This document shows positions 1 through 13,300 of a stretch of 64,000 bases of DNA, one piece after another (position 1 is the first letter of the stretch; each line of letters starts with the position of its first letter). Below the pieces are notes generated by a model. That model was not told the origin of the DNA and made no database searches. It was given only the letters and a program-made list of their open reading frames with translations. The stretch lies in assembly GCA_009760885.1 (NCBI GenBank), contig CM019697.1:34176096-34240095 (forward strand). Direction: 5' to 3'. The position numbers were made by a program, and so were the translations under genes. Source of the stretch: Achatina immaculata. Lineage: Eukaryota > Mollusca > Gastropoda > Stylommatophora > Achatinidae.

Positions 1-460
1 CCTAAATACACCCAAACAAGCATAAACCATTCTTCCGCTGTGTTCTTTATAATGGTGTTTATAACTTCCCATCTGTCATCAATGCTTTTGTTTTCCTCTT
101 ATGTTTATCTTATGGTTTAGATCTTTTCTGAATTTTTCTTTAGTGTCTTCTCTTTTCAACGCATCTCTATTTATTACTGAGCTTTTATTTAATTTACTAT
201 ACAAGTTTTTCTTCAGTCTGAATGTTAGTTTAGCTGCCACATGATAGTGGTCGGTGCTGCATTCAGCCCCTCTGTAGCTTCTGATCTGAAGTATGTTTGT
301 TGTGTGCTTGGTATTAATTAAAACATGGTCTATGTGGTAGCATGTTAGTTTATCGGGTGATTTCCATGTTTGTTTATGGATGTTCTTATTTTGAAATCGC
401 GTACTGGTTATTCTCATTCCATAAGCATAGTTTATTGTATATCCGCCCATCAAACTACTT
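1..460 (-). pseudogene. LINE endonuclease-domain fragment, cut by the window edge
   Basis: The reverse strand from 453 to 79 is open and reads like the end of an APE-type endonuclease of an RTE-like non-LTR retrotransposon. It has QNKNIHKQTWKSPD, IDHVLINTKH and RGAECSTDHYHVAAKL, where STDHY replaces the usual SDH active-site motif. The same block (HKNIHKVTWRSPD, IDHILINN, GSDHNLL) occurs in the near-complete LINE at 51.6-54.7 kb. Below position 79 a second frame continues with the linker that precedes the reverse transcriptase, so a frameshift is likely. The rest of the element lies left of the window. It is a defective copy. Confidence 0.75.
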
Positions 461-869
461 TATAGTTTTCAAGTTCTGTAGAACTGAGTGATAATTTATG
501 GGTAAAGTAGGCACCAGTAACTATCAGAAAAATGATCGCTGAAGATATTTATGCTACATTGAGAGCGCATATAACAAATATCATATCTTGCACAAACCCA
601 CAGCTCGGCGCTGGGTGTAATATGCTATAAGTTTATTGTCCCGATTACTGGTAGTGAAAATGGTTTTGAAAACCTTTGCCCAGTCTTCATTTTTAACAAA
701 TCCCACATAAGCTAATCTTTTTCTGTGGTTTCTTTCTGTTTTGTCTCTTCTCTAGTCTTGTCCAAACGTTTGTTTCTAACCTTTTTTCTTTGGTCCCTAA
801 TTTCATATGAACATGTTTCCCGGTTCTGTAGTCATACATCATTATTACAGATAAATAATGAATGTCTTT
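461..869. other. No recognisable feature
   Basis: AT-rich sequence with no convincing open frame or repeat. The same holds for these intronic stretches of the CH gene: 2236-2859, 6975-7610 (except a lone GGTTCAAATCC at about 7370, a possible SINE B-box relic), 8380-8710, 12720-13020 and 22750-23190. Confidence 0.5.
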
Positions 870-1175
870 GGGGATCTGCTAGCGTAGTGGTTTGAGCACT
901 CGTCTAGCAACCGAATGGTCGAGGGTTCGAATCCCCAGCTGAGCGGGATTTTTTTCCCGACCAATACGGCCCCGAGGACGATCCAGCCTTGTAAAATGGG
1001 TATCAGAGAAAATCTGGGAAGGAAAGGCAGCGAGAAACTGGCCACCCTACCTCATACGCTGATGGCCCAGCATAGTGAGGTCTCTAACATCCCCTACGGC
1101 ATTTGCTCTGGGACTATCTTTACCGCTACCTTTACTGAAATCTTTAGGGAGATAAAGGAAGCAAAGACGGCAGTG
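870..1175 (+). mobile_element. tRNA-derived SINE
   Basis: A tRNA-like head carries an A-box-like stretch (TAGCGTAGTGGTTTGAGCAC, 881-900) and a B box (GGTTCGAATCC, about 923-933), the two internal RNA polymerase III promoter elements. The body that follows (AAATGGGTATCAGAGAAAAT, then GGGAAGG) recurs in shortened form near 16.36-16.55 kb and resembles the body of the 12.24-kb copy. The 3' boundary is approximate. It lies in or upstream of the 5' part of the CH-domain gene. Confidence 0.65.
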
Positions 1176-1494
1176 TCGGAACGATTGTACCATTATCCTC
1201 CAATTTTTTTTATCACACTTCTAGTAACAGGCGTTTGATTTCCCTTGACCTTACAGTAGCTCATCTTGACTATAAGCCAGTTTCTTGTTCCCATTGCAAA
1301 AACTCCAAGCTTGCCAACTATTAGCATGAAGTTTTGAGGTCATGATCACTTTTATCTGTAAAGAACAACAACTTTCAGCTTTAAGGAGAATAAAATAAGA
1401 ACACGTTTAGAGTAAACTTGTTTGAAAGCACTTCACGTGTTTATACAGTCTGGCCACATGTTTTTTTTTTTATTAATCATGTTTTTTTTTATAG

Positions 1495-1635
1495 ATCTAT
1501 ATCAACTGGGTCAATTCTGTACTGGCAGAAGGTGGAGGTGAAGTGAATGGCGTGGAAGCATTGCAGGATGGGAAGGTTCTGTGTGAACTTATTGATATAC
1601 TTGTCCCTAATGCCGGGCTTTTGGCAAAGGTCAAG
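1495..1635 (+). CDS. CH gene exon A (CH1, first half)
   Basis: The exon follows a T-rich tract ending TTTATAG and stops at GTCAAG|gtaagc. It is 141 nt, phase 0 at both ends. It encodes IYINWVNSVLAEGG and ALQDGKVLCELIDIL, the first helix and the DG-x-x-LC core of a CH domain. There is no start codon, so earlier exons lie to the left. Confidence 0.85.
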
Positions 1636-3802
1636 GTAAGCGGGACCAAGTAAGACCCCGTTCCTAGGAAATTCACTGATATACAGTACATAACCTGTGC
1701 ATAGATAAATGATAGATACATGATAGATAAATGAGAACATACTGAAACCGTGTTTGGACCATGACTTCCAGTAGTAGAAAATGGAGGTGATAACATATAT
1801 TTCAGCTTGATGATTTCACGTTGCTAGGATACTTGGCACACTTTTTTTTAACTTATGGCAACAAGAGGAAAAATACTCGGCATCAAGTGGAATGAATTCA
1901 TGAACAATGCAAAGATAAGACAGATGACTGAACAACAATCAGTCTCATGGGTGATCAGGAAAAGGAGATGGACATATGTTGGTCACTTGATGAGAAGAAA
2001 TGATCAGAGAATCCCAAAACAAGCTATCAAGTGGAACACAACAGGCCGAAGAAAAAGAGGCAGTGAAACTCTGAAGAGGACATTATTAAGAGAGGCCAAA
2101 TTAACAGGCATAAAATCCTTTGATGAGGTTGAAAGACTCGCCGAAGACAGAAAAATTGGCGAACTACTTTGCGAGCCGTATGTGACGTTTAGCGGCACGG
2201 GAAGGATATAAGAAGATATAAGATAAGAACAAGAGGAAAGGGAGAGAACATTTTCCACCCAGAGTTGCTGCGGTAATGGCTCATTGAATTTAAAACTTAA
2301 AATTTTAAAATAACTTGGGGAAAGAGGAGTGAGGGTACCAACAGAGTGATCCACTTTGTAGTTTCATTTAATTGTTCTTATACCTTGGATATTCCTCTCC
2401 AAGATGGCTATTTTATAGCGAATATATCCCCATAAATATGCCCTATATACTTCATATCAGGTGGTAGTTTTAAAAAAAGTCTTTCTTAAGTTTTTTTTTT
2501 TTTTTAATGAATTGAGAAGCAGGTTCTTCAGTAAATCAAAACTCTGCTTCCTACATTTTTCCATTTTTGTTTTGGTGGTGGGGGCAGGGGGAGCATAGGA
2601 AAGGGTGAAGGATAAGTTTATAGCATCCTAGGTTTTTGAAACATGATATTTGTTATAGTGAAATATTTGCTTTGTTTTGTTCAAATTTTGTTTTGCAGTT
2701 CCCATTCTTTTGTTTCAGTTTGATTAAGGCACTTTAGTACATTTACACATGTACATTCACATATAGACATATTTACATGTACAGACATTTACAAGTATAG
2801 ACATATAGTATTTACATATATAGATATATTTACATGTAAGTATTCACATCATGTATAATGTAGCCTTGTCATGCCATACAGGTGTCTAGGGATATGATGT
2901 TAATGTCAGTATTTTCCTTGACCTTTCAACACATAACAGAGAGGATGATATGGTCAATGTGTCACTCAGCTACTTCTGGAACTCATTACTCATTTCTACA
3001 GCTGCCACTGGGGCATCTCTTGTCTGATAATTTGAACTAATGACCTCACCATGCGAGATAAATGCAATGACTACTCAGCCACCATACCACACACTGTGTA
3101 CATACACATATATACATATAATCACATGTACACATATTCACATCAGATATACATTTACATGTGCACACTACATTCTCATCCACATATGCATGAAATTCTG
3201 AATCTTTCTCCTTTCTTCCAGTCTTAACTTTTACTTTTCTGTGCAAGATGAGGCTTATGTGTCAATAATGATTTTCAATCAATCAGGCATCAGGAGACTG
3301 CAGGCCACTTGCATACATTAGTGAAGCCTTACAACACATGAAAGGGCATGGAATTAAGATCAGATTCAGTGCTGAAGGTGATGCTTGTGTATGTATGTAC
3401 ATTTGAATGAGTGAATGAATGACAGAGGTTTCAGCATTTGGGAGATTTTCAGCTTAAATTTGTTTTCTTCTGTTTTACCTTCAGTAATTAGCATTTCATC
3501 ATGGTATGTAAAGCTTGTTATGATAAACAAAGGATTATCATTGTTCTTGAGCATGGTCCATGAATAAGAGAATACAGCGAGAAATAGAGGTGATGGAAAT
3601 GTGGTTTATAAGAAGGATGTTGAAGGTACCATGGACAGCCAAGAAAACCAGCAAAGAAGTCTTAAGAGAGGCTGGAGTTAAAAAGCAAATTATAGCAAAG
3701 AACAGAGGCAGGCAAACGAGATTTATAGGACATTTTCTGAGAAGAGGAAAATTGGAACACATTGTGGCAACTGGAAAAATTGAGGAAAGAAGAGACAGAG
3801 GA

Positions 3803-3852
<50 letters not shown>

Positions 3853-6800
3853 TACTGGATGGGCTGTCAGTGTGGCTAGGAAGAAAGTCACCGACAGATC
3901 TCATAATCAACGCAAAAGACAGGGAATTGCGTAGAGAAATGATCGCCTATACCACACGGCATGGCACTTAGATTAGAAGCAAAGGACACTCCAGCCTGCC
4001 GAGCCATACCATGCTATCCCATATCAACGAAACTTGTGTAATAATAAAGATCATTGAACATTGATAAGTTGCTTAAACTTAAAACATTGTTATAAATGTC
4101 CTATTTTGCTAGCCATTGAAGACATGGTTTTTTCTTGCATCAAGTTCACATTGTCACTGATAAGAGTTATGTCATCTGCAAAATCAAGATCTTCCAGTTG
4201 GGTCTCTTGTACCCAATCAGTGCCCGTTGTGCAGGGTTTTCTCATTGTGAAGTATATGGCAATTCTAAAAAGCAAGGGAGATAATATACATCCTTGTTTC
4301 ATGCCTGTTTCATTCTGGAACCATTCACTCATTCCTTCTTCTGTCTTGACATCACTAATATATCCATTGTAGAGATCCTTAATGTTGACAATTTTAGATG
4401 ATATTCCATAACTGTATGTAAGATACAGATGTTTTTTTTTTCTTTCATTTCTGATGTTCATAATTTTTGCAGAAAAAAAAAACATCTTTGTTATTATTTT
4501 GGTTCAGATATTCTTCACAGTGAGGTCAAGTCTATGCTGGATGTACAGTGGATTTTGATACTGAACTATGGAATCCACTCTATTGGTTAGTGATATAGTG
4601 ATAAAATATTCCTAACAATTTTGATAGAGCTGGTCATGAGAGATGTGTTTTCAGTAAGCTGCCATAATGTCTGAAGCTGTCTACTTCATTTCACTCAGTC
4701 AAAATGTAAAATGTCATACCATACAGTACCACACCACATCATACCACACCACACCACATCATACCATGCCACACCATTCCAAATCATAATAAGCCATACC
4801 ATTATATATCATACTTTATCATACTACATACTTTACCATATCATATCATATACTTTATCATACCATTCATTCATTCATTTGCACGTCCCTTGCGGAACTT
4901 TGCCTCCCAAACAGCACTCCTGTAGGCCTCTCGGTTGTGAGCAAGATGGCCTGCTGCTGCTGCGTCCATTTGCAGATCGTCAACGATTTCTTGCAGCCAT
5001 CTTCGTTTTGGTCTTCCTCTTTTTCTTTTTCCCATTATGTATCCTTCCAATATGGTCTTCTCTAAATTATCATGACGTTTAATGTGTCCAAAATATTTCA
5101 GTTTTCTCTCTTTAATCCTCTTTACTAGCCAGCCTTCTTCAATATAAAGCTCTTGTAGTATAGATATAGTTGTTCTTTTTTGTGTCCACAATATTTGGAG
5201 AACTCTTCTGTAGCATTTACATTCAAAGGCATTTATGTGTTTCTCAGCTGTTTTGTTAAGTGTGTGTCCAGGTCTCACAGGCATATGTTGCAATGGGAAA
5301 GATGCATGACCTTAAAAATCTTATTTTTGTGGTTCTGTCTGCTCCTCTCCACAGATTCTTTATTTGTTTTACTTTCTGAAGAGCAATAGATGTCCTCCTT
5401 TTAATTTACCTCATTGTATCTCCATTATTAGTTAGCAGTGATCCAAGATATTCAAAACTCTCCACTTCTTCCAATTTTTCCTCATTTATATATATTTCAG
5501 CTGCCTTGTTTGTTTTGTCAGTTGTCATCAGTTTAGTTTTCTTTGCATTAAGATAGAGGTTCTGCTCTTCGCCGTTCTTACGGACTGACATAATTAGTTT
5601 TTCCATTCCTTTTTGTGTTGTGGATAGTAACACTGTGTCATTAGCATATCTAATCTCTGGTATTTCATAACCTCCAATTGTTATGGCATCGTAATATTCT
5701 TTGTCTACATCTTCTCTAACATTCCTCATTATATTTTCAGTATACAAGTTAAATAAGTAGGGTGACAATATGCACCCCTGACGGACCCCTTGTTTTATGT
5801 CACACAACTGTGTAGTAATATTATCTCAAGATTTACTGCCAGCATCACACAACTGTGTAGTAATATTATCTCAAGATTTACTGCCAGTGTCACACTCATG
5901 ATTTACTGCCAGCATCACACAACTTTGTAGTAATATTATCTCATGATTTACTGCCAGTGTCACACAACTATGTAGTAATATTATCTCATGATTTACTGTC
6001 AGTGTCACACTCATGATTTACTGCCAGTGTCACACTCATGATTTACTGCCAGTGTCACACTCATGATTTACTGCCAGTGTCACACTCATGATTTACTGCC
6101 AGTGTCACACTCATGATTTACTGCCAGTGTCACACTCATGATTTACTGCCAGTGTCACACTCATGATTTACTGCCAGTGTCACACTCATGATTTACTGCC
6201 AGTGTCACACTCATGATTTACTGCCAGTGTCACACAGCTGTATGGTAACATATCCGCTGTCTGTCTCGTGTCCAGGTGAAGATCCCCAGCACAGGAGCGT
6301 TGGTGAGGGTAAGAAAAATCTTCTAGAGTGGTGTCAGAAAGTTCTGGAGACAACTTTTGATGCCAAGGACACACTGAGTTTTAGGTAAGACTGATTAAAA
6401 AAAATTTGGATTTTATGAACAAAGAGGCCCAAATATGTATCACAAAAAAAATTATATATAAAAATATAGGCTTGAAGACCAATTCATTACATTACTAAAC
6501 TGATTATGAAATATATTTTATGACCGTCTTACAACTCACATTGTTCCTGCGCTGTTAAACATCACACAGGGCTCACGTGACTGTACTGAAGGCAAATTCT
6601 GTAGAGAATATTAAAGTTGGAAAAAAAAGTGGCTTAGAAAAAAAAATCAAATTTATTAATAACTGTCCAATGACTGCTATGTGGATAAATTTTAATGGCA
6701 TTAATAATTTTCTCTCATCTTTATTGTTAACAGCCTGTGCAGAAACAACTGCTTCATCAAGCTACTTGAAGTATTGACACAACACAGTGTGCACAAGTTG

Positions 6801-6908
6801 GAGGTAGGAGATGTTTTTATTGCTGAATTGCTAGTCATATTTTTCTTTTTCTTTCTTTTTCTTTCTCTTTCTTTCTTTCTTTCTTTCTTTCTCTCTTTCT
6901 TTCCTTTT

Positions 6909-6940
<32 letters not shown>

Positions 6941-9900
6941 TTCCTTTCTTTCTTTCTTTCTTTCTTTCTTCCCCATAGCACTTAAGCTATTATCTCCTTA
7001 TTTGGGGAGTCAGGTGGTGAAGGTAAGAGGCATCATTCAACCAGGCACAAAGTAAAGCTGGTTAGTCTGTTTCATCCACTTGGACAGGGAAGCCAAAGTA
7101 AGCAAAATCTCTGCCAAACTGCTTGAAAAAGGCTGATTTATTACTTTTGTTTTGGCAAAAGAATTGAAGTTGATATCTTCCAAAGATGGTGGGGCTCAGT
7201 GAGAAGTTTGTTTCTTAGTCCACTGAATAATTGCTCCCTTCAGTTCAGATTTGACATGAGAACCATTTTAAGGTTTCAGCCATAGACATCAGCTGTTAGG
7301 AACTGAAGTTTGTAAATACAGAGATCATCAGCTGAACAACAAAATACATTTATTTTTGTATTGGTTCTAGGTTCAAATCCCAACAGATGTTGCTTTTTTT
7401 TTCTTTTTAATTTGTGCTTTCTTCTGTGGTGTAGTGCAGTCTTCAATCTCATAGTTTGTGGCAATTAATATCTAGTCACTTGAAGCAGAGAATTCAAACT
7501 TTAACTTGCAAAGATTGAGTTGCCAGATGTGAACTTCAACAATTCTTACTTTTCCTGATGTTTTGCCAAAATGTCATGAAAATATAAAAGTTCAGGTTTT
7601 ACCATTGTTTTCAGGACAAGACTGAATATGTGGATGCCTTGCTGAAGGAGATTGAAGACCATTATTTCATTAAAAAAGACATCATTAAGTGAGTCAGCAG
7701 TTTTTCATGTGTTGAATTTTCTCCTTCTTCTGCAGTTATATACTAGGTCTGGCAAAATCGGTGGCTCTGTTGCCAAGATGAGGTTACTGTATCTTATACA
7801 TTCTCATAGCAGGCTCAAACATTTTGTTCGATATTTAAATCCTTCACCAACAAATCCCAAATTTTACATTAAAAGAAATACCTGATGATACAAATTCCCA
7901 GTGTTTCAGACTTGAATACAACATTCCAAAATCTAACTGGATCATGTGATATGTAAAATAATAATTATGTGATGTGTAAAATAATACTTAATTATGTGGT
8001 GTGTAAGAAAGGGCAGGACAAGAACCTATGAACCTACAAATCATGTCTAGGAAATGGAGGTGGATTGGCCACACTCTGAGGAAACCCAACACCAACATAG
8101 CAAGACAGGCAGTGACATGGAATCCTCAAGGAAATAGAAAACGAGGAAGACCTAGACTTACGTGGAGAAGAGAAATTATGACAGTGCTCAGAGACAAGGG
8201 ATACACATGGAAGGAAGTAAAGAATAATTCCAAGAACAGGGATGACTGGAGAGCCTTTATCCGTGGCCTATGCTCTGAAGGGAGTGAAAGGCGATGATGA
8301 TGTGATGTGTAAAATATTACTTAATTATGTGATGTGTAAAATAATGCTTGATTATGTGATGTGTAAAATAACGCTTAATCTGGAAGCTGTCAGAGAAATT
8401 AAGAAAAAAAAATTTTTTTTGAAATGCAAAATAAACAGTATATAGAATATTCTTCTCCATTTTGTGTGCCCTGTATACTTGAGCTGAACAAGAAAACAAA
8501 GATATCCAGAATTTGAGCTGTAAATGTTTTTAATATATTTAGCACAATATTTCACTTCAGGAATTAAAAGAAATCTTCATTTGTCAGGTTTTAATTACAA
8601 ATATTCATCAGCAGGTGGCAGCACCATAGAGCAGCAGTGTATTTATAAACATCATTATAGCACAGAAAAAAAGTGGGCTGCGTATAGCTCAGTGAGCTGT
8701 GCTCACATTAAATTGCATTTATCATCATCAGTCTTCTGTACTCCCAATGGAGCATAAGTCATCAACAAAGGTTCTCCAGCCAGTTCTGTCCTGAACAAAT
8801 TGGGATACCTCAAACCATGTCTTTCCTGCTTCCTGTAGTCTCCATGTCCTCAATGGCCTGGCCCTCTTTCTTTTCCAAATTGCATTGAATAAGTATAAAA
8901 ATCGATGACTGCAGCTTCTCATTCTTACAAAACGTAAGTTCCCGTGTGATATATATATTGCAATAACTGGAGAGAAGTAACCTTTCTATCAGTTGTGTCA
9001 AAAGCATTTTGCAAAGTTATTCTGAATAGAATTAAAGATATAGTGGTTGCTGCAATGAGAGAACAAGCAGGATTTCAAAAAGGGAGAAGCTGTCTCAACC
9101 AGATCTTTACTCTCAGAATAATACTTGAAGAACATATTGAAAAGCAAAAACCATTAATCCTGAACTTCATTGACTTTGATAAGGCATTTGATAGCATACA
9201 CAGAGATTCATTGTTGACAATTTTAAGAATATATGGAATACCATCTAAGATTGTCAGCATCATTAGGAACCTCTACAATGGATATGTTTGTGCAGTCAAC
9301 ACAGAAGAAGGAATGAGCGAGTGGTTACAGATTGAAACAGATGTAAAACAAGGATGTATATTATCTATCTTGCTTTTTGGAATTGCCATAGACTTCATAA
9401 TGAAAAAATGCTGCACAGGTGAAACAGGCATGAGTCCCAACTAGAAGATCTTGATTTTGCAGACGACATAACTCTTATCAGTGACAATGTGAAATCATTG
9501 CAAGAAAAAACAGATACCCTGTCTTCAATGACTAGTAAAATAGGACTTGAAATTGACAAGGAAAAAAACAAAAACAATGAAACTTCTCATTAACCATGAA
9601 GGAAAAATATACATAGAAGGAACAGTTGTTGAAGAAGTATACCATTTTGCATATCTCGGCAGCTGTGTAGACCAGGATGGTGATACCAGAAGGGAAGTTA
9701 GAATTCAAATTGCAAAAACAGCATTGACCTTCAAGAATCTTGAGATCATATGGCACTCAAAAGTTATAAGCACAAAAACCAAGTTAAGATTATTGAATTC
9801 AAATGTAATATCCACCCTCATTTATGCAAGTGAAAGCTGGAAAACAACTAAAGAAATAGACAAGAAATTAGACTCATTTGAAAACAGATGCCTAAGGAAA

Positions 9901-10292
9901 ATACTCAGTAGAAAGTGGAATGAATTCAAGAACAACACAGAGAAAAGGCAGATGAGCAAAAACAGCCTGTCTCTTGGGTGATCATAAAATGAAGATGGAC
10001 ATATGTCGGTCATGTGCTGAGAAGAAACAACCAAAGAATCCCAAAACAAGCTATCAAGTGGAACATGCAAGGCCAAGAAAAAGAGGTCTACCACGTGAAA
10101 GTCTAAAGAGGACACTGTTAAGCGAGGCCAGTTTAGTGGGAATAACATCCCTTGATGAGGTTGAAAAGCTCTCCATAAACAGGAAATCTTGGCAAGCTAC
10201 CATGCGAGCCCTATGTGACATTTAACGGCACGGAAAGGATGTAAGATATAAGATATACAGTATATTTTTGTACATATATATATATGTGTGTG

Positions 10293-10331
<39 letters not shown>

Positions 10332-13300
10332 TATAGATATACACACACACAGAGATTATATTTTGTTATTAGTTAATATTTTGTCATTTCCAGGGCCAGT
10401 GATATTGTAGATGGCACTGTGGATGAGCACACTGTAATGATCTACCTGTCTCTCTTGAGAAGAAGAGTGAGTTTATCAAAGATGTGCACATTTTTCATTA
10501 ACATGTATTTGCTTGTATGAAAAAATTGCAGGTTTCATGACAATAAACAATATTCTACAGTAAAAAAAAGAAAAAAAAATGTAGCCAACGTGAATACCAT
10601 TACCAATCGAAGTAAAGGTAGTTACAGACAACAACATTTGAAAATCATTTCAAAATAGCACAGCAAACATCTAGAAGTTATTTCAGTTTAGCACAAAAAA
10701 CATCTCAAAATCAGTATAGTTTAGCACAAAATCATCTATAAATCATTACATAATAGCACAAAATACATCTATAAATCATTATAGTACAGCACAAAAGCAT
10801 CTATAAATCATTACAGTATAGCACAAAACATCTATAAATCATAGTATAGCATAAAACATATAAATCATTACATTATAGCACAAAAGCATCTATAAATCAT
10901 TACAGTATAGCACAAAACATCTATAAATCATAGTATAGCATAAACATCTATAAATCATTAAAGTATAGCACAAAACATCTATAAATTATTACAGTATAGC
11001 ACAATAAACATTTAAAAATCATGTCCTTAAAACACAGTATAGTGAAGAACCAAACATACAGTATAATGAAGAACCAAATATACGGTATAGCGAAGTACCA
11101 AACATACAGTTTACTGAAACTTTGTGCAGGATGTTTTCCATTATGGATTAAGAAACATTTTTTGTGTTCGTCCTTCATACAAGGTAAAAAGGTAAAGGTA
11201 ACCCTGTCATGCCTTAGAGGCACATAGGGATATAGTGTTAGTGCCCATATTTTCCTTGACCTGTCAGCACACTAGAGGGTGATGTGGTCAGTATCACGCC
11301 TGGCTGCCTTTCCTTCCCCAACTCCAGAAGAAGTCGGGTACTCATTTCTAAAGCTGGGTGGCTGGGGTGCCTCCAGCTAGATTCAAACCCCTGACCTTTG
11401 CCATGAGAGACCAGTGCACTAACTACTTAACTAATTCATACAAGAAAGAGACTAAAAAAAAAAAGGCTGAGTCTATATTTTTCAATCTATTTTTGTGTTT
11501 TTATCTGTTGTGTTGTTTTTGTATGTAATCCTTGAAAAAGGCTTTTGCTGAAATATTTGATTGTTGGATGCTCTTCATCTGTATGTGCTCATCTCACTTT
11601 CTGCCATTCTTTTTTTCTGCCCACTTTCCTCACACTTTCTATCTTTTCATAAAACTGAACCATACACCTCTACACCTATTTTTAGATTTTAAAAGTAACA
11701 TTTCATCACATTGTGAAAATCTTATTTTCACACTTTTTTCTTAGAGTGATTTAGGTTAAAAAAAGGAACTAATCACGGATTATGTTCAATGTTGCTCCAA
11801 TCCCCCAGAGAACTCCAGAGGACATATGTGATAAAATAATAAACAAATTCATGCATGCTATGACAACAACCGAACTCACAGATTTGACTGCTCGTATTTG
11901 AATCTGAAAAGCCAACATTGTCATGAGTACAGTTATTTGACTTTTTTGAGAAAGAGAAAAAGAAGTTCGTGAAGCACAGGGAAAATAAAACAGTGCATAG
12001 AGACAAAAGTTGATAAAACTGCTAACCATCTTGCAGGCACAGAAAGGCATGATGATCACTGACTGGTCAGCTTCTAAGCATAAATTGAGATTTTTAACCA
12101 ATCGTGGTTCATGAAATTTTTTAAAAAGCTGCACGTCCAATGCAAAATAGAAATTTTTTTTTTTTTCACTTAAACTTTCAAAATTTGTTTTCCACAAAAT
12201 TATATTAGTTCAGTTTTTGTTTTGCATGTTTTATAAATGACACCCTGGTTGGCTGAGTGGTCAGGCGCTCGGTCTGATATTCTGGCTGTACTGGGTTCAA
12301 ATCCCAACAGTGGGGATTTTTTTCTGGTACCACTGCACTAAAAGGGCCCTGGGGTGCACCCAGCCTTTAAAAAAAAGTGGAACAAATTCGAAAACAATGC
12401 AGAGATAAGGCAGATGACTGAATGAAAACCTGTCTCATGGGTGATCATAAAAAAAGAGATGGACATATATCAGTCATGTGGTGAGAAGAAACAATCAGAG
12501 AATCCTTAACCAGCTATCAACTGGAACACAACAGGCTGAAGACAAAAGAGGTTGACTACATGAAATTCTAAAGAGGACATTATTAGGAGAGGCCAAATTA
12601 GTAAGCATAAAATCCCTTGATGGGGTTGAAAAGCTTGCCGAAAACAGGAAAACTTGGCTAACTACCACACAAGCCCTGTGTGACATTTAATGGCACAGGA
12701 AGGATGTAAGATGAAAGATATTTGTAAAAACTGAATGCATATTCTTGTGTGTACTTTATAAATTCAATGAATACAAGGAAAGTGCTGGCAAGTTAAAATA
12801 AAAATAAATTTGGTCGACTTCAGCAGTTTTTGTCTAGTTCCACATTATAAGTCTAATACACTAAATGAATGGCTGCAAAGAACATCCAACTAAATGAATT
12901 TAAACCAGTGTTTCCCAAAGTGGATGATAATGCCCCCCCACACCCCCACCCCCAAATGGGCATTGGAAAGGACCAGGAAGTGGTGAAAGAAACAGGATCA
13001 GTAGGGTGGCAGTGCATGAAAAGGGGGCATTGAAGGCAGACAAAGTAGCAGACAGGGGCAGTAATACCTCCCTTCTCTGACAGGGGCAGTAATACCTCCC
13101 TTCTCAGACAGGGGAAGTAATACCTCCCTTCTCAGACAGGGGAAATATTACCTCCCTTCTCAGACAGGGGCAGTAATACCTTCCTTCTCAGCACGTTTCA
13201 ACCTGATATTGAGAAACTTGTGCCCCTGCATGAAACTCATCCATCACATTAAAAGTAGAGAAAAGAATGCAGTAGGTGAGTTATTAATGCATACCTTAGT

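Noticed and set aside
5815..6236. CRISPR-like regular repeat array
   Set aside because: Units are directly contiguous without unique spacers, and the context is an animal intron.
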